NCBI GenBank assembly: GCA_958295845.1
Contig: OY282376.1
Span: forward strand, 2,555,022 to 2,619,021
DNA: 64,000 nt
Direction: 5' to 3'
Origin: Caldilineaceae bacterium
GTDB taxonomy: Bacteria > Chloroflexota > Anaerolineae > Caldilineales > Caldilineaceae
Positions 1 through 9,746 of this stretch are shown here, piece after piece. The number at the start of each line of letters is the position of its first letter. Positions within the stretch are counted from its first letter, which is position 1. A program made the translations under genes and the position numbers. A model generated the notes under the pieces. That model ran no database searches. It was not told the origin of the DNA and saw nothing but the letters and a program-made list of their open reading frames with translations.

Positions 1-561
1 GCGCAACGGTTCGCTCGACTGCGAGTTACTTATGAAACTGGTCGTGAGCCAGCTCCGAAAATTGACGTCAGAGCCCGGGAACCGCTCCTCAGCCTCGGCG
101 AAGACGCTCCCCCGAGCGAAAATGGAATCAAATAGGCCCCATGTTGCCTGCACCTTCGGCTCTACGACGCGCTCAAGTATCAGTGCGTGTACGTTCTCGC
201 GACTTCTTTCCGCAAATGGCCTGTCATGCTCATAGCGACGCATTAGCCCAGCCGAAATATTCGCTTCCAAAATCTCCACCAGCTTTTCTTTGGGCAGCCG
301 GTTCAGCGGCACATCGTCAACTGTCAACTCCGCAGGATCTATGTTGTTGACGATGGCAACGTAACCGAAGGACTGATTGAGAATGTTCAAAAGAAGGGCG
401 CACAGTGCTATGATTCCGACAAGCACTGCCGCCTGAAATACTGTTGCCCACGCCCGCCCTTTGCGTCTCCGACTGACCACCTGGTCATGATAATCCGGTC
501 CCGAGGGCATGAGCCCCCCTGCAGGCTCGGCAACAGTGTGCTCTTGGTGGAGGGCCATCAT
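1..561 (-). CDS. pstA: Phosphate ABC transporter permease PstA, N-terminal part (cut by window edge)
   Basis: Read on the minus strand, the frame stays open from an ATG at 561 to the window edge (187 codons). The N-terminus has a basic cytoplasmic stretch and one strong membrane segment at about residues 40-62, followed by more than 100 hydrophilic residues before any second membrane segment. Standard PstA has only a short loop there, so this is a large external insertion. The conserved permease core lies outside the window. The start overlaps the pstC stop (ATGATGG), which indicates translational coupling. Assignment rests on position after pstS-pstC. The protein would be the second membrane subunit of the high-affinity phosphate importer; pstB and phoU are not visible and may lie to the left. 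Confidence 0.8.
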   Translation of the reverse strand, partial: MMALHQEHTVAEPAGGLMPSGPDYHDQVVSRRRKGRAWATVFQAAVLVGIIALCALLLNILNQSFGYVAIVNNIDPAELTVDDVPLNRLPKEKLVEILEANISAGLMRRYEHDRPFAERSRENVHALILERVVEPKVQATWGLFDSIFARGSVFAEAEERFPGSDVNFRSWLTTSFISNSQSSEPLR

Positions 562-1568
562 TCGTACTCCTCACGGAAGCGGCGTACAATCCACTGGCTC
601 AATGCATTCAGGCTTAGCGTCAGCAGGAAGAGTAGCAATCCGATGGCAAAGATGCTGTTGTAGTCGATCGAGTCGTAACTGAGGTCGCCGCCGCTGATTC
701 GCACGATATGCCCTGTCATCGTTTCCGCGGCGCGAAACGGAGAAAAAGTAAAGTTAGGACCCGCCCCTGCCGCAATCGCGACGATCATCGTCTCTCCGAT
801 CGCCCGTGAAATGGCCACGATGAAGGCCGCTGCCACGCCCGATAGGGCTGCCGGCAGCACGATTCGTACTGCCGTTTCCAATCTTGTGGCCCCCAATCCA
901 TAGGAAGCTTGGCGCAGCGTATTTGGCACCGCCCTCAAAGCATCCTCGCTCATCGAACTGACGAGCGGAATGACCAGAATCCCGATTACGATGCCGGCAG
1001 AGGCCGTGTTGTAAATCTCAACCAGATCGCGGCCAAAAATGCCGCGCAGCAGAGGCGTCATAAGGGTCAATGCAAAATAGCCGTAAACGACGGTTGGAAT
1101 CCCTGCCAGGACTTCGAGAATAGGTTTCAAAATGTTTCGCGTCCGCCGAGGGGCATATTCGCTCAGGTAAATGGCGATGCACAGACCAATTGGCAGCGCT
1201 ACCACCATCGCCACCATGCTAGCCATGAAGGTGGCCGTCACCAAGGGCCAAATGCCGAACCTTCCTATGGCCGGCTGCCACTCGGTTCCCCCAAAAAACT
1301 TCAGTAAGTTAACCTCCTCATTCGCGAAGAACAGCAGTGACTCACGCCCAAGTACATAGACAATGCCCAATGTCGTAAGGACCGATATCGCGCCGCAGAG
1401 GAAAAGAAATCCCTGGATTAACGTCTCGGCAACTCTGGGCTTACGCCTCAAGTCCATCTGAGGTCCTCCGCCCAGGGCAGTTTCGCCTTTCCTGTCCCCG
1501 CCTGCCACCGGCCCGCGCATCGTCTCGGCAGATACGGCAGCTTGCGCCAGTGGCGCCGATCGCGACAT
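558..1568 (-). CDS. pstC: Phosphate ABC transporter permease PstC
   Basis: Integral membrane subunit of the high-affinity phosphate importer, forming the channel with PstA. About six membrane helices are visible. The binding-protein-dependent permease signature is in the C-terminal half, around the segments [15 protein letters not shown] and [17 protein letters not shown], which match the EAA-loop region of PstC. An in-frame TTG lies 21 bases upstream, but the ATG at 1568 has a GAGGG ribosome site about 6 bases before it, so I use that start. The about 336 residues are normal for the family. It lies between pstS (368 bases upstream) and pstA (overlapping). Expression is expected under phosphate limitation, together with pstS. 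Confidence 0.93.
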   Translation of the reverse strand: MSRSAPLAQAAVSAETMRGPVAGGDRKGETALGGGPQMDLRRKPRVAETLIQGFLFLCGAISVLTTLGIVYVLGRESLLFFANEEVNLLKFFGGTEWQPAIGRFGIWPLVTATFMASMVAMVVALPIGLCIAIYLSEYAPRRTRNILKPILEVLAGIPTVVYGYFALTLMTPLLRGIFGRDLVEIYNTASAGIVIGILVIPLVSSMSEDALRAVPNTLRQASYGLGATRLETAVRIVLPAALSGVAAAFIVAISRAIGETMIVAIAAGAGPNFTFSPFRAAETMTGHIVRISGGDLSYDSIDYNSIFAIGLLLFLLTLSLNALSQWIVRRFREEYE

Positions 1569-1936
1569 AGTTATCCCTCGTCTCTCCAAACTATTTGACT
1601 AACACAGGCTCTAACGTAAAGCATTGGAAGGGCCTGTCACTCGCCCTTTTGCAGCAGTAGCAAGGCTTGCGATTTCGGCCTATTCTAATGGATTTCCCGT
1701 TTGACTCCAAGACTTTCCGCGCGGCTTTCGCATCTGTATCGCGCCTGCCATGTCCGCCTTTACGCAAGACGCAATACGAAATACGCAAGTCACAAAAAGC
1801 GGGTTCTCCACTTGAAAGCACATGAGTTCCACCGACTGGAATTGGAAGGAGTTGGCGCCAGGAATATCCCTGTTCCCCAACTCCTTCCGATGCGCTTCTA
1901 TAATACAGCTCCATTCACAACTGGAATTGCAGCAAA
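1569..1936. other. Gap between pstS and pstC
   Basis: No convincing gene. The gap holds a four-unit heptanucleotide repeat (1762-1789) and an inverted pair ACAGGC/GCCTGT near 1603-1640 that could form a hairpin just upstream of pstC. A gap this long inside a pst operon may allow processing or partial termination between the abundant binding protein and the permeases; that is inference. Confidence 0.5.
1762..1789. repeat. Heptanucleotide tandem repeat, ACGCAAG type, 4 units
   Basis: Four consecutive 7-base units: ACGCAAG, ACGCAAT, ACGAAAT, ACGCAAG. It lies in the pstS-pstC gap. Confidence 0.75.
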
Positions 1937-2947
1937 CTACGGCTCTATGCCCTGCATTGCCTCTAAGAGGCTCTGCTTGGCAGCCTCAAGAACGGAAGCC
2001 TCTGCCGGGAAGTACCCGACTCGCTCGATCTCTTCGTCGACGTAAGTCAGGAAAAAGTTGACGAAAGCGGCGACCTGAGGTTTCTCCGCCATGATGCCTG
2101 CATCCGAGTAGATATACAATGGGCGGGCAAGCGGGTAGCTGCCGTTGTCGACGTTGGCCGCGGAGGCCTCGACGTCGCTGATAGCCAGGATCTTCAGTGT
2201 GTCCGCGTTTTCCTGGTAGTACGCGTAACCGAAGTAACCCACCGCGTACGGGCTGCCTGTAATGCCCTGAACAAGAACATTGTCATCCTCAGACAGCTGA
2301 ATGGCGGCCGCGCTCAGGATTGGCTCCTTGTCCTCATCAAATACCTCTTCGACAAAGTAGTCGAACGTACCACTGTCAGTGCCGGGGCTAAAGCGCTGAA
2401 TCGGCTCCGCCGGCCAGTCGGGGTTGACGTCGGCCCAAGTAGTGGCGGTGGAAAAGACCTGTGCCAGTTGCGCCATGGTCAGGTTGTCGACGAAGTCATT
2501 GTCTTTACTGACTGTAACGGCAAGCGCATCGGTGCCTACGCGGAACTCGATCGGAACGCGGTTGATGGCACCGCAGGACTCTATTTCGGAGTCCTTGATA
2601 GGCCGGCTGGCATTGGAGATGTCCGACTCACCCGCAACGCAGAAGCGTTCGAAACCCGCGCCGCTGCCTATGCTGTCAATGGTGATATTATGAGCATAAC
2701 CTTCGTCCCTGAAGCGCTCGGCCATAGCCTCAGACAACGGAAAGACTGTAGAACTGCCAGCCGTGATAATGTCACCGGTCACTTCCAGAGGATTCACCTC
2801 AGGCAGGCCGTCCAACATGTCGCCTCCGGCCGCAGTCTGCACTTCCCTTGCGGGCGAATCAGCCGGAGCCGCCTCTCTTTCTGAGCCGCCGCATGCAGCC
2901 AGCACAAAGGCGGTTATCACAAATAATACAAGCAATCCTCGACGCAT
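1937..2947 (-). CDS. pstS: Phosphate-binding lipoprotein PstS
   Basis: Extracytoplasmic phosphate-binding protein that delivers phosphate to PstC/PstA. The N-terminus is a lipoprotein signal with lipobox LAAC (lipidated Cys19), followed by an acidic/Ala/Pro linker. The mature part has the PstS pattern: TAGSSTVFPLSEAMAERF near residue 60, then a SIGSGAGFERFC loop, then SPGTDSGTFDYF, which are the serine/threonine/aspartate loops that bind phosphate. The 336 residues are usual for the family. AGGAG lies about 7 bases before the ATG. It is separated from phoR by a small unknown gene, and candidate Pho-type sites lie upstream at 3130-3167. Confidence 0.95.
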   Translation of the reverse strand: MRRGLLVLFVITAFVLAACGGSEREAAPADSPAREVQTAAGGDMLDGLPEVNPLEVTGDIITAGSSTVFPLSEAMAERFRDEGYAHNITIDSIGSGAGFERFCVAGESDISNASRPIKDSEIESCGAINRVPIEFRVGTDALAVTVSKDNDFVDNLTMAQLAQVFSTATTWADVNPDWPAEPIQRFSPGTDSGTFDYFVEEVFDEDKEPILSAAAIQLSEDDNVLVQGITGSPYAVGYFGYAYYQENADTLKILAISDVEASAANVDNGSYPLARPLYIYSDAGIMAEKPQVAAFVNFFLTYVDEEIERVGYFPAEASVLEAAKQSLLEAMQGIEP

Positions 2948-3081
2948 TTTTTTCTCCTGATGGAAATGTTGTGGTCGATTTGCTGTCGCAAGAAATTACT
3001 GGAGGCAAGCCTGAACGCATTGCCTACACGACGCATCCCCCCAAGATCGAAACGAGGATTCACAGTCCAACCACTGTCGCA

Positions 3082-3167
3082 ATCATACCTCTTACAGATT
3101 AATGTCCTGTGACGAAACTCGGCAGCGGCGTTAACAACCCTGATCCGTTACGTTAAGAGTCCTTTAA
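3082..3167 (-). promoter_or_regulatory. Candidate phosphate-responsive promoter of pstS
   Basis: On the minus strand there is a -10-like TATGAT (3082-3087) without a good -35. Upstream lie TTAA cores at 3099-3102, 3130-3133, 3153-3156 and 3164-3167, spaced 31, 23 and 11 bases, close to whole helical turns. The 11-base pair (GTTAAAGGACTCTTAACG) has the period of the direct repeats bound by PhoB/PhoP regulators. The match is by spacing and context only; the Chloroflexota Pho box is not known to me. Confidence 0.4.
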
Positions 3168-3243
3168 CGCCTGGGTGCTTCATCCACACTTAGCGTCCTA
3201 TCCCCAGTTCAATCCTTAAATGTTCACAAACAACCCGCCCTGA

Positions 3244-3292
3244 CTCTGACCCCTGACCCCTGACCCCTGACCCCTGGCCCCTGACCCCTGAC
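3244..3292. repeat. Heptanucleotide tandem repeat, CCCTGAC type, 7 units
   Basis: Seven consecutive 7-base units, five perfect CCCTGAC plus CTCTGAC and CCCTGGC. It lies between the small gene at 3310 and the pstS promoter region. It resembles the short tandemly repeated heptamers known from cyanobacterial intergenic DNA. Confidence 0.85.
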
Positions 3293-3309
3293 CACTCCGA
3301 AAGAACTAT

Positions 3310-3771
3310 CTACACCGGAACCGAAACACGCCTGTACAGCCTGCGCAGGAGATCCTGTCGGCCCAGCGGATCCTCAAAAACTCGTGCCATCGTGTCCAGG
3401 TCAGAACGCACCTCCGGAGCATCTCTGAGGCTTAGTGCCTCTCCAGTCGCTATCAAGAGCCCTGCGTCCTGAAGTTCGTCAACTGCCTCATCCAGCGTCT
3501 GCGCGTCCGCAAAAGTCACCTGGCGCAAATAATCCCGGTTGATCCCGTCTTCGTGTGGGCATTGGTGAAGAAACAGGAGGAGCCAGACCTTGTGGAATGA
3601 GTCGATCTGGCGGAGGAGCATGAATCTCTCAAGTGAAGCTGGCAGCATCTGCCCTCTTTTCATTTCTTGCAGCCCAGTTCGCATGACCCTTTGACATTCG
3701 CCGCGCGCTGTTGTCGCAGCCTGTGACTCTCTAATCTCTTCTGGGCGAGGTCGAATTGTTTTTATCTTCAT
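3310..3771 (-). CDS. Small unknown protein with possible winged-helix fold, in the pho locus
   Basis: A 153-residue cytoplasmic protein without signal or membrane segment. I do not recognise a family. Residues about 60-125 alternate helices with a short hydrophobic strand pair (VDELQDAGLLIATGEALSLRD), as in winged-helix DNA-binding or scaffold domains, and the N-terminal 45 residues are basic and probably unstructured. It lies in line with phoR (174 bases upstream) and pstS (363 bases downstream), so it may share Pho control. It could be a regulator or an accessory protein of the PhoB/PhoR system. Coding is supported by its clean frame, its position and its strand; the function is unknown. 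Confidence 0.6.
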   Translation of the reverse strand: MKIKTIRPRPEEIRESQAATTARGECQRVMRTGLQEMKRGQMLPASLERFMLLRQIDSFHKVWLLLFLHQCPHEDGINRDYLRQVTFADAQTLDEAVDELQDAGLLIATGEALSLRDAPEVRSDLDTMARVFEDPLGRQDLLRRLYRRVSVPV

Positions 3772-3944
3772 ATCAGATAGCAGAATAACGCCACCTGATT
3801 AACGCGAAGTACAGGTGTTGCAAATAGGGGTTTAGGGATCGGTTAAGAGGATGTTAGTGGGCGGCTCACCGGTGAGGAAAGAATGTGAGGTAAGAATGCG
3901 AGGAAAGCGGGAGCCTCAACCGGTGGCGCAACAGAGAAAGATGT

Positions 3945-5996
3945 CTAGCTCTTCGTCCGGCTCCCTTCACCATTCGGCGCGACAGGAAGAGTAAAAGAAA
4001 ACGTGCTGCCTCGATTCTCGACACTGTCTGCCCAGATCCGTCCGCTGTGCGCCTGAACAATATGCTTCGCTATGGCAAGCCCGAGACCCGTTCCCAGGCT
4101 TGCACGCGCTCGATCTGCCTTGTAAAACCGCTCAAATATGCGGTCCCTGTCTTCCGCGGGAACGCCTATGCCGGAATCGGAGACAGAAATCTTGACTCGC
4201 TGGACCTCGAGCAGCACGTCTGCTGAAATCTTGACCGACCCCCCTGCCGGCGAAAACTTCAGGGCATTATGGACCAAATTAGTAATCACCTGATGAATGC
4301 GTTCGGCATCTGCGTAGACTCGCGGGAGACGGTGCGGCAGGTCGACGATAAGGTTGATGTCGCTACGGGCGGCCAGTGGCTGAAGTCGTTCCACCGGCGT
4401 CAATACAGTTTCACTGACCGGCACCGGTTGGAAGCGGAACGGAACCTGGCCCGATTCGATTCGGGAAAGCTCCAGGAGTTCCCGCACCATCTGTGCAAGG
4501 GCATCCACCTCCGTCTCGATCCGGTCCAGAAAACGCGGCGCGGCCGTAGGGTCGTCCAGCGCCCCGTCCCGTAAGGTCTCTGTTAAAGCCTGCAAGGATG
4601 CAAGTGGTGTACGCAGTTCGTGAGAGATGTTGCTAACGAAATCGCGCCGCACTCGTTCAAGCCGGTGTAGCTCAGTCATATCCTGCAGCAGCAGGATAAA
4701 ACCGTCGCTGCCGCCAGCAACAAAGGGGAGAGCTATCACTCGCGTTGTTCTATCTCCCCACTGAAAAATGCTCTCTGCCTGCCTGCCGTCCTGCCTGCAG
4801 TCCTGCCATGTTTCAACGATGCGGTGGTCGCGAACAATCTGGGCCAGGGGCTGTCCCCGCAGACTCTGCCAGTTGAGATTTGAAAATGGTGAACCTTCCT
4901 GTGAATCCAGCGAGGATGCCCCACTGATTCCAGCTTCCGCTGCCTCTCCATTTTCGTTTGTAGACGCGGCTCCCTTCTCCGTTTCAAAGCCCACCATGCG
5001 CGCCGCAACCAAGTTGCAGAGTCGAACTCGCCCCTCGCTGTCCAGAATGAAGACGCCGTCCACGAGGTTATCAAGGACCGAAGTTAACCGCTCCCGCTCA
5101 CGCGAAACAGACGCAACCTGCGACTCCAGCCTGTCACGCATACGATTGAAAACCCTGGCAAGCTGGCCCGCCTCATCCGAACCTTTTGGCTCGATTCGGA
5201 CCCCCAGTTCTCCCTGGGCCAGGCGTGCTGCCGCCCGGATCAAGTGCCGGAAGTGTCGCCCCGTTACATCGGATACGACCAAAGCGACGCCGACCAGCGC
5301 GCAAAAGGCCAGGAGCACCGCGATGAGAAGCGCCCTGCGCAATGGTTCAAGTGCTGTGTCAATCTCGGAACTCGGCGCCGACACGCGCAAAACGCCCAAC
5401 GCCTCCCCGCTATCCCCTGTCTCCCCGCTATCCCCCGTCTCCGCGCTCCCCTGTTCTTCTCCCGTCACGACTGCCGCAGCCGCGTATAGCATCTCGGTGC
5501 CAAACGCTCGGTTCGCCCGGGCGCTGAATCCCTCGCCTTCCTGAAGTGCCGCCAGGATTTCCGGCTGCTCGTACTGATTTCCCATGGAAGACGGATCGGC
5601 CAGCGAATCCGCCAGCACACTGCCGTCGGCAAGAACTACAGTCACTCGCGCATCCAGCTGTTCGCCCCAGCCGCGCACAAGACGGACGAGCCCGCTGTCG
5701 CCCGCCTGCCAGCGCGATTCGGCCAGCCCGTCACGCAACTGACGGCTGCCCGACAACAGTAGAGCATCGGCACGCAGGCGATGTCGATGCTGTTCAAATT
5801 GATATTGTCTGAACTGGGAGAGGGAATAGAAATAGAGACCCGCGAGAATAGCCGCGGACAAGAGGCTCAACGGTACTGCGATTCGCCAACGGATCGAGCG
5901 GAACCCAGGCATGTGCTGAGGCCTGAATGGCAAGACATCCCTGTTAAGTAGAGAAGCGCGAATCTGGGCACCGATGCTGGCGCGCTCACCCGTCAA
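3945..5996 (-). CDS. phoR: PhoR-type sensor histidine kinase
   Basis: Membrane sensor kinase of the phosphate two-component system, partner of the overlapping response regulator. Order of parts: membrane segment about residues 33-52; external domain about 53-215; second membrane segment about 218-240; HAMP about 243-300; PAS about 305-435; HisKA with NISHELRTP, phosphate-accepting His about 459; HATPase with the N box ([11 protein letters not shown]), G1 (DSGIGVP) and G2 (GTGLGLAI). At 683 residues it is longer than typical PhoR because of the external domain and an inserted low-complexity acidic stretch in the PAS region. The external domain carries an in-frame 18-bp repeat encoding GETGDS units. 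The start overlaps phoB by 11 bases. Confidence 0.92.
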   Translation of the reverse strand: MTGERASIGAQIRASLLNRDVLPFRPQHMPGFRSIRWRIAVPLSLLSAAILAGLYFYSLSQFRQYQFEQHRHRLRADALLLSGSRQLRDGLAESRWQAGDSGLVRLVRGWGEQLDARVTVVLADGSVLADSLADPSSMGNQYEQPEILAALQEGEGFSARANRAFGTEMLYAAAAVVTGEEQGSAETGDSGETGDSGEALGVLRVSAPSSEIDTALEPLRRALLIAVLLAFCALVGVALVVSDVTGRHFRHLIRAAARLAQGELGVRIEPKGSDEAGQLARVFNRMRDRLESQVASVSRERERLTSVLDNLVDGVFILDSEGRVRLCNLVAARMVGFETEKGAASTNENGEAAEAGISGASSLDSQEGSPFSNLNWQSLRGQPLAQIVRDHRIVETWQDCRQDGRQAESIFQWGDRTTRVIALPFVAGGSDGFILLLQDMTELHRLERVRRDFVSNISHELRTPLASLQALTETLRDGALDDPTAAPRFLDRIETEVDALAQMVRELLELSRIESGQVPFRFQPVPVSETVLTPVERLQPLAARSDINLIVDLPHRLPRVYADAERIHQVITNLVHNALKFSPAGGSVKISADVLLEVQRVKISVSDSGIGVPAEDRDRIFERFYKADRARASLGTGLGLAIAKHIVQAHSGRIWADSVENRGSTFSFTLPVAPNGEGSRTKS

Positions 5997-6738
5997 AGCG
6001 GTAACCGATGCCCCGAACTGTCAGAATGCGAGTGGGTTGGGCCGGGTCAACTTCGATCTTCTCTCGCAGCCAGCGGATGTGAACGTCAACCGTCCGACTG
6101 CCGCCGTCGAAATCCCATCCCCAAACTCGTTCCAAAATCAGGCTTCTTCCAAGGGCAATCCCGCGATTGCGAGCCAAAAACAGGAGCAGCTCAAATTCCT
6201 TTGGCTTAAAGGCCAGGACTTCGCCGTCACGCCGTATCTCTCTCCTGCCCTCGTCAATGACCAGTTCGTCAAACGCCAAAACCACGCCGCCGTTGGGTGA
6301 CCCCTGAACCGCCTGGCCTGAACTCTCTATTTCCTCCCGCAACAGGCGAACGCGCCGCAGGTGCGCCTTTACTCTGGCCAGCAGTTCCCGCATGCTGAAC
6401 GGCTTCGTCAGGTAGTCGTCGGCCCCAACCTCCAGGCCGACGATCTTGTCCACCTCTTCATCTTTGGCCGTCAACATCAAAATCGGCAAACTCATTTCCT
6501 GGCGCAGTATTCGGCAGACCTCAAAGCCATCCAGGCCCGGCAACATGACGTCAAGAATGACCAGGTCAGGCTTTTCTCCCCTGGCGGTAGACAGTGCCTG
6601 AACACCGTCAGAAGCGGTGACGACATCGTATCCCTGCCGCTCGAGATTATAGGTCAATGTCTCAAGCAGTGTCTGTTCGTCCTCTACGATCAGCAGTCTG
6701 GTCTTGTTCAAGGCGTGAGTCCTTCCGTCCTCTCCCAT
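5986..6738 (-). CDS. phoB: PhoB/PhoP-type response regulator
   Basis: DNA-binding regulator of the phosphate regulon, OmpR/PhoB family. The receiver domain spans about residues 13-128 with the acidic pair in VEDE, phosphoacceptor Asp63 ([10 protein letters not shown]), a conserved Thr in LMLTAKDE and Lys in YLTKPF. The C-terminal winged helix spans about 150-248 ([15 protein letters not shown] ... [16 protein letters not shown]). It is followed by phoR with an 11-base overlap and heads the minus-strand pho-pst block. The linker between the domains is slightly long. Members of this subfamily are called phoB or phoP depending on the lineage. Confidence 0.93.
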   Translation of the reverse strand: MGEDGRTHALNKTRLLIVEDEQTLLETLTYNLERQGYDVVTASDGVQALSTARGEKPDLVILDVMLPGLDGFEVCRILRQEMSLPILMLTAKDEEVDKIVGLEVGADDYLTKPFSMRELLARVKAHLRRVRLLREEIESSGQAVQGSPNGGVVLAFDELVIDEGRREIRRDGEVLAFKPKEFELLLFLARNRGIALGRSLILERVWGWDFDGGSRTVDVHIRWLREKIEVDPAQPTRILTVRGIGYRFDG

Positions 6739-6830
6739 TCGACGACGCCATCAATCTCCTCGGACCTCATCCTGAATCCTGACGCGAGTCCGGCCTGTCT
6801 AACGCCTTCTCTGCGTCAGTTGCCACGACT

Positions 6831-8507
6831 CTAATGCAGGACCACGCTTTCGCGCAAAGTCCCGGCGCGGTCGCTCAGGACCTGAACCCCTACCTCGACG
6901 CCAGCGGGACCGCGAAGCACCCACTCAGCCCATGCGCGGTTGTCGGTCGGGCTTGCTGCGTAGATCGAGCTGACCGCGAGCTTCCCGCTGCGGCCCTCCA
7001 GATGCCCTAACTCCGTCTTTGCCTGCCCGCTCGTCGGGCTTACACCCGCAGGAACTTCCAGCTCGACACGCACCGGCCGCGCCGCTACCCGTTTTCGACC
7101 TTGTGCACTCGTATAAGTCGGCAGAAACCCGCTGTTCTCCACCACCAGCCGCAGGCGATAGTCCCCCTCATCCGTAAGTCGTTCTAGCGCCAGCGTATGG
7201 ACTGTCATTCTCGGCAACATGTCAGCCAGGGACAGTGCGAATGTCGTGTTCTTTTCCGCCTCTTCGCCAACAAAGCTGAGTGGCGGATTTGTCCATGTGT
7301 ACATCAGTTTATATCCGCCTATCTCAACCGGCCCAAGCTGTGGATGCTCGAACTGATACCAGTCAACCAGCGGCGGTTCCTCTCCGTTTTTTTCCAACCA
7401 CCGCAGGATCTTAAGATCTTCCTCGTGCGGATGCTTTCGAAACCAGCCAATGAAATCCCTGTCCTTGATCCCCGCCATGCCCGGCAGGTCCCACAACTCA
7501 ACGGTAAACGAAAACATCCCCAGGTAATCGTAAACCCAATCGTCAAATGCTCCCGACGTAACCTCCTTGGGATGATAGCGGAATCCGTGATACACCGACA
7601 CACAGGGATAGCCTGTCAGATCCTTCCCCCGTTCGCCCATCAACTCGAACACCCAGAGGTCGCCCGTCTCCATCTTTTCGTCCGGCTTTGTACTGAATGG
7701 CCGCAGAATGACGCCGCTTTGGGTGTGATAGGTTATCGCTACATTGATGTTATTGTGTCGGCTGACAAAGTCTACAGCCGCCCGAACCTCCACCTCCGAA
7801 GCCGGATACGGACCCGCGCCTGACTGTGTCGACTCCGGCTGCCAATCAAACGGGAAGTTGCGGTTGAAGTCGAGGTTCTGTAGCGGCTTCGCCAGCTTGA
7901 TCTCCACCCCATCAAACGCCTCGAGCCGGCCTTCGGGCAACAGCCTGTAGTAAGTCCCCCCATGTTCGTCCGGGCCCCGCTTCTCCATAAGGCGAACGTC
8001 CAGCGAGCTGACCTTCCAGTCGCCATTGGGGTCGCGTAACCGCATCTGCAGTATGCGGCCGTCGCCATCAATGTCCTCTTCATGCAACCCCGCCAGGGGT
8101 TCGGAAAAAGGAAAGGGCCGAGTTCCGGATCGCACATACTTCGGGCTATCCGATAGCGCTAAGGCTGCCCCGTCGGGATTCAGCCGCGGCACAATGTAAA
8201 ACGCAACGTTGTCCAGCAACCGCGTACATCGTTCGTCGCTGCCGTATCCCGTCAGGAGTGTGTGGGCGATGTGCAAGGCCACCGTCGTGCCCGTCACCTC
8301 TGTAGCATGGATGTTGGAATCGATCCAGATGGCTGGTTTGTCTTCGTCACCACCGGTCTTTTGATTGGTCAAAGTCAGTAAATGGATCGCCTTGTCCTCA
8401 TGGCTTCTGCCCAACTCAGTCACCTTGGCCAGCCGCGGATATTCGCCAGTCCACCCCTGCAAAACTGTCTCGACCTCATCGTTCATAAAGTAGCGGTTAA
8501 AGTCCAT
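6831..8507 (-). CDS. Zinc carboxypeptidase, M14 family
   Basis: Metallocarboxypeptidase-like hydrolase. With the ATG at 8507 (a GGGGA site lies about 10 bases upstream) the zinc ligands are His67 and Glu70 in NIHATE, with the third ligand in AITYHTQSG and the catalytic Glu in FTVELWD. Substrate-binding motifs include RLNPDG and LDFNRNFPFDW. The C-terminal about 150 residues look like a beta-sandwich domain. An extra 15 codons in frame upstream give an ATG at 8552 but no ribosome site. No signal peptide is visible, so a cytoplasmic role in peptide or cell-wall peptide turnover is likely. The M20 peptidase gene lies 78 bases upstream on the same strand and probably shares its transcript. Confidence 0.88.
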   Translation of the reverse strand: MDFNRYFMNDEVETVLQGWTGEYPRLAKVTELGRSHEDKAIHLLTLTNQKTGGDEDKPAIWIDSNIHATEVTGTTVALHIAHTLLTGYGSDERCTRLLDNVAFYIVPRLNPDGAALALSDSPKYVRSGTRPFPFSEPLAGLHEEDIDGDGRILQMRLRDPNGDWKVSSLDVRLMEKRGPDEHGGTYYRLLPEGRLEAFDGVEIKLAKPLQNLDFNRNFPFDWQPESTQSGAGPYPASEVEVRAAVDFVSRHNNINVAITYHTQSGVILRPFSTKPDEKMETGDLWVFELMGERGKDLTGYPCVSVYHGFRYHPKEVTSGAFDDWVYDYLGMFSFTVELWDLPGMAGIKDRDFIGWFRKHPHEEDLKILRWLEKNGEEPPLVDWYQFEHPQLGPVEIGGYKLMYTWTNPPLSFVGEEAEKNTTFALSLADMLPRMTVHTLALERLTDEGDYRLRLVVENSGFLPTYTSAQGRKRVAARPVRVELEVPAGVSPTSGQAKTELGHLEGRSGKLAVSSIYAASPTDNRAWAEWVLRGPAGVEVGVQVLSDRAGTLRESVVLH

Positions 8508-8585
8508 GACTTGCGCGTCCCCACAGGCTGTGACACACAGATGTCGTCCCATACCAACATCCGAAATCTATCGATTCTATCTGCT

Positions 8586-9746
8586 TCACGTCGTAAGCTC
8601 CATAAGAAGGGCAGTCAGCAGGGCCGCCCTCTCGCCAATTGTGTCTACCTCTATGTGTTCATGGTCGGCGTGCGCGCCGTGCCCTGGGATTCCCAGCCCG
8701 TCCAACGTAGGCACGCCCAGTGCCCCCGTCAGGTTGCCGTCGCTCCCGCCGCCCGTTCCCGCTTCATGCAAGTCCAAGCCGAGCGTCTGCCCGATGGCCC
8801 TGGCCTGTTCAAAAAGTGACCCTGTGACAGTCCTCTCCAATGGAGGACGATTGATGCCGCCGGTCACCTCAACCTCAGTGCCAGCCACGCTGGACTCGAG
8901 ACCCATCACCTCGCTGTTGACGCGCGCCATCTCAGCGCCCGTCCACGCCCGAACATCAATAAGTGCTTCCGCGTGTGCAGCAACCACATTGGGGCGCGTC
9001 CCTGCCGTAACAACGCCGACATTGACCGTCGTCCCAGCCACGAGGTCCGTCAGGCTGTGCAACGCCAGGATCTGGTGCGCCAGTTCCTGAACAGCGCTGA
9101 TGCCCTTCTCCGGTTCCACTCCCGCGTGCGCCGCCCGCCCGGTAATCGAAAGCGCATAGTGGGCCCCGCCCTTACGGGTCGTTTTCAGTACCCCGCCGGG
9201 GAGCGGCGGCTCCATAACCAGGACGTAGGCGGCCCGCCGCGCCTCCTCTTCAATCAACGCCCGCGAGGTCTGACTTCCGACCTCCTCATCCGATGTCACA
9301 AGTACAGTAACCGGCCGCGGCAGCCGCAAATTCAGGCTCTGTACACCACGGAGCACATACTCTACTAAGGCCAGACTCGATTGCATATCGAATATTCCGG
9401 GCCCGTAAGCCCAACCCTGCTCATCGACCCGGAATGGATGCGTCTCCAGGGAGCCTACGGGCCAAACCGTGTCGTAATGGCACAGTAACAACGCCGGCGC
9501 CGACGCCGGATCGACCACATATTCGCCCTTCCGGAATCGGGCGCGCAAGTGGTTTCCTCGCGTCCGATTGGGGAGAAGCTCCGTTTCCAATCCCGCTCCA
9601 GTAAAGCGGTCAGCCAGTCGGGCTGCGAATGCATCCAACCGGTCCTTTTCGTCGGTTGGCGTCTCCTCCTTAACATGCTCGCCGATCGTTTCAAGAATCT
9701 GTGGCTCTTGTTTCTTGAAAAAGGGAATCAACTGAAGGGGGTCCAT
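8586..9746 (-). CDS. M20 family metallopeptidase (carboxypeptidase G2/ArgE-like)
   Basis: Two-zinc amidohydrolase/peptidase that removes C-terminal residues or deacylates amino acids. Zinc ligand His90 with catalytic Asp92 is in CHYDTVW, the bridging Asp is in GPGIFDMQSS, the Glu pair is in TSDEEVGS, and the last His ligand is in HGAHADHEHI. The dimerisation lid lies about residues 185-300 (RAAHAGVEPEKG). The 386 residues are normal. The sequence is closest in pattern to carboxypeptidase G2-type enzymes. It is co-oriented with the M14 carboxypeptidase gene, which suggests a peptide-degradation unit. Confidence 0.9.
   Translation of the reverse strand: MDPLQLIPFFKKQEPQILETIGEHVKEETPTDEKDRLDAFAARLADRFTGAGLETELLPNRTRGNHLRARFRKGEYVVDPASAPALLLCHYDTVWPVGSLETHPFRVDEQGWAYGPGIFDMQSSLALVEYVLRGVQSLNLRLPRPVTVLVTSDEEVGSQTSRALIEEEARRAAYVLVMEPPLPGGVLKTTRKGGAHYALSITGRAAHAGVEPEKGISAVQELAHQILALHSLTDLVAGTTVNVGVVTAGTRPNVVAAHAEALIDVRAWTGAEMARVNSEVMGLESSVAGTEVEVTGGINRPPLERTVTGSLFEQARAIGQTLGLDLHEAGTGGGSDGNLTGALGVPTLDGLGIPGHGAHADHEHIEVDTIGERAALLTALLMELTT

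Noticed and set aside
1591..1914. 107-codon frame in the pstS-pstC gap
   Set aside because: It covers the heptamer repeat, has low coding character and no ribosome site.
5404..5455. Intergenic-type tandem repeat (18-bp units)
   Set aside because: It is an in-frame repeat inside phoR (encoding GETGDS) and changes only a low-complexity stretch of the external domain.
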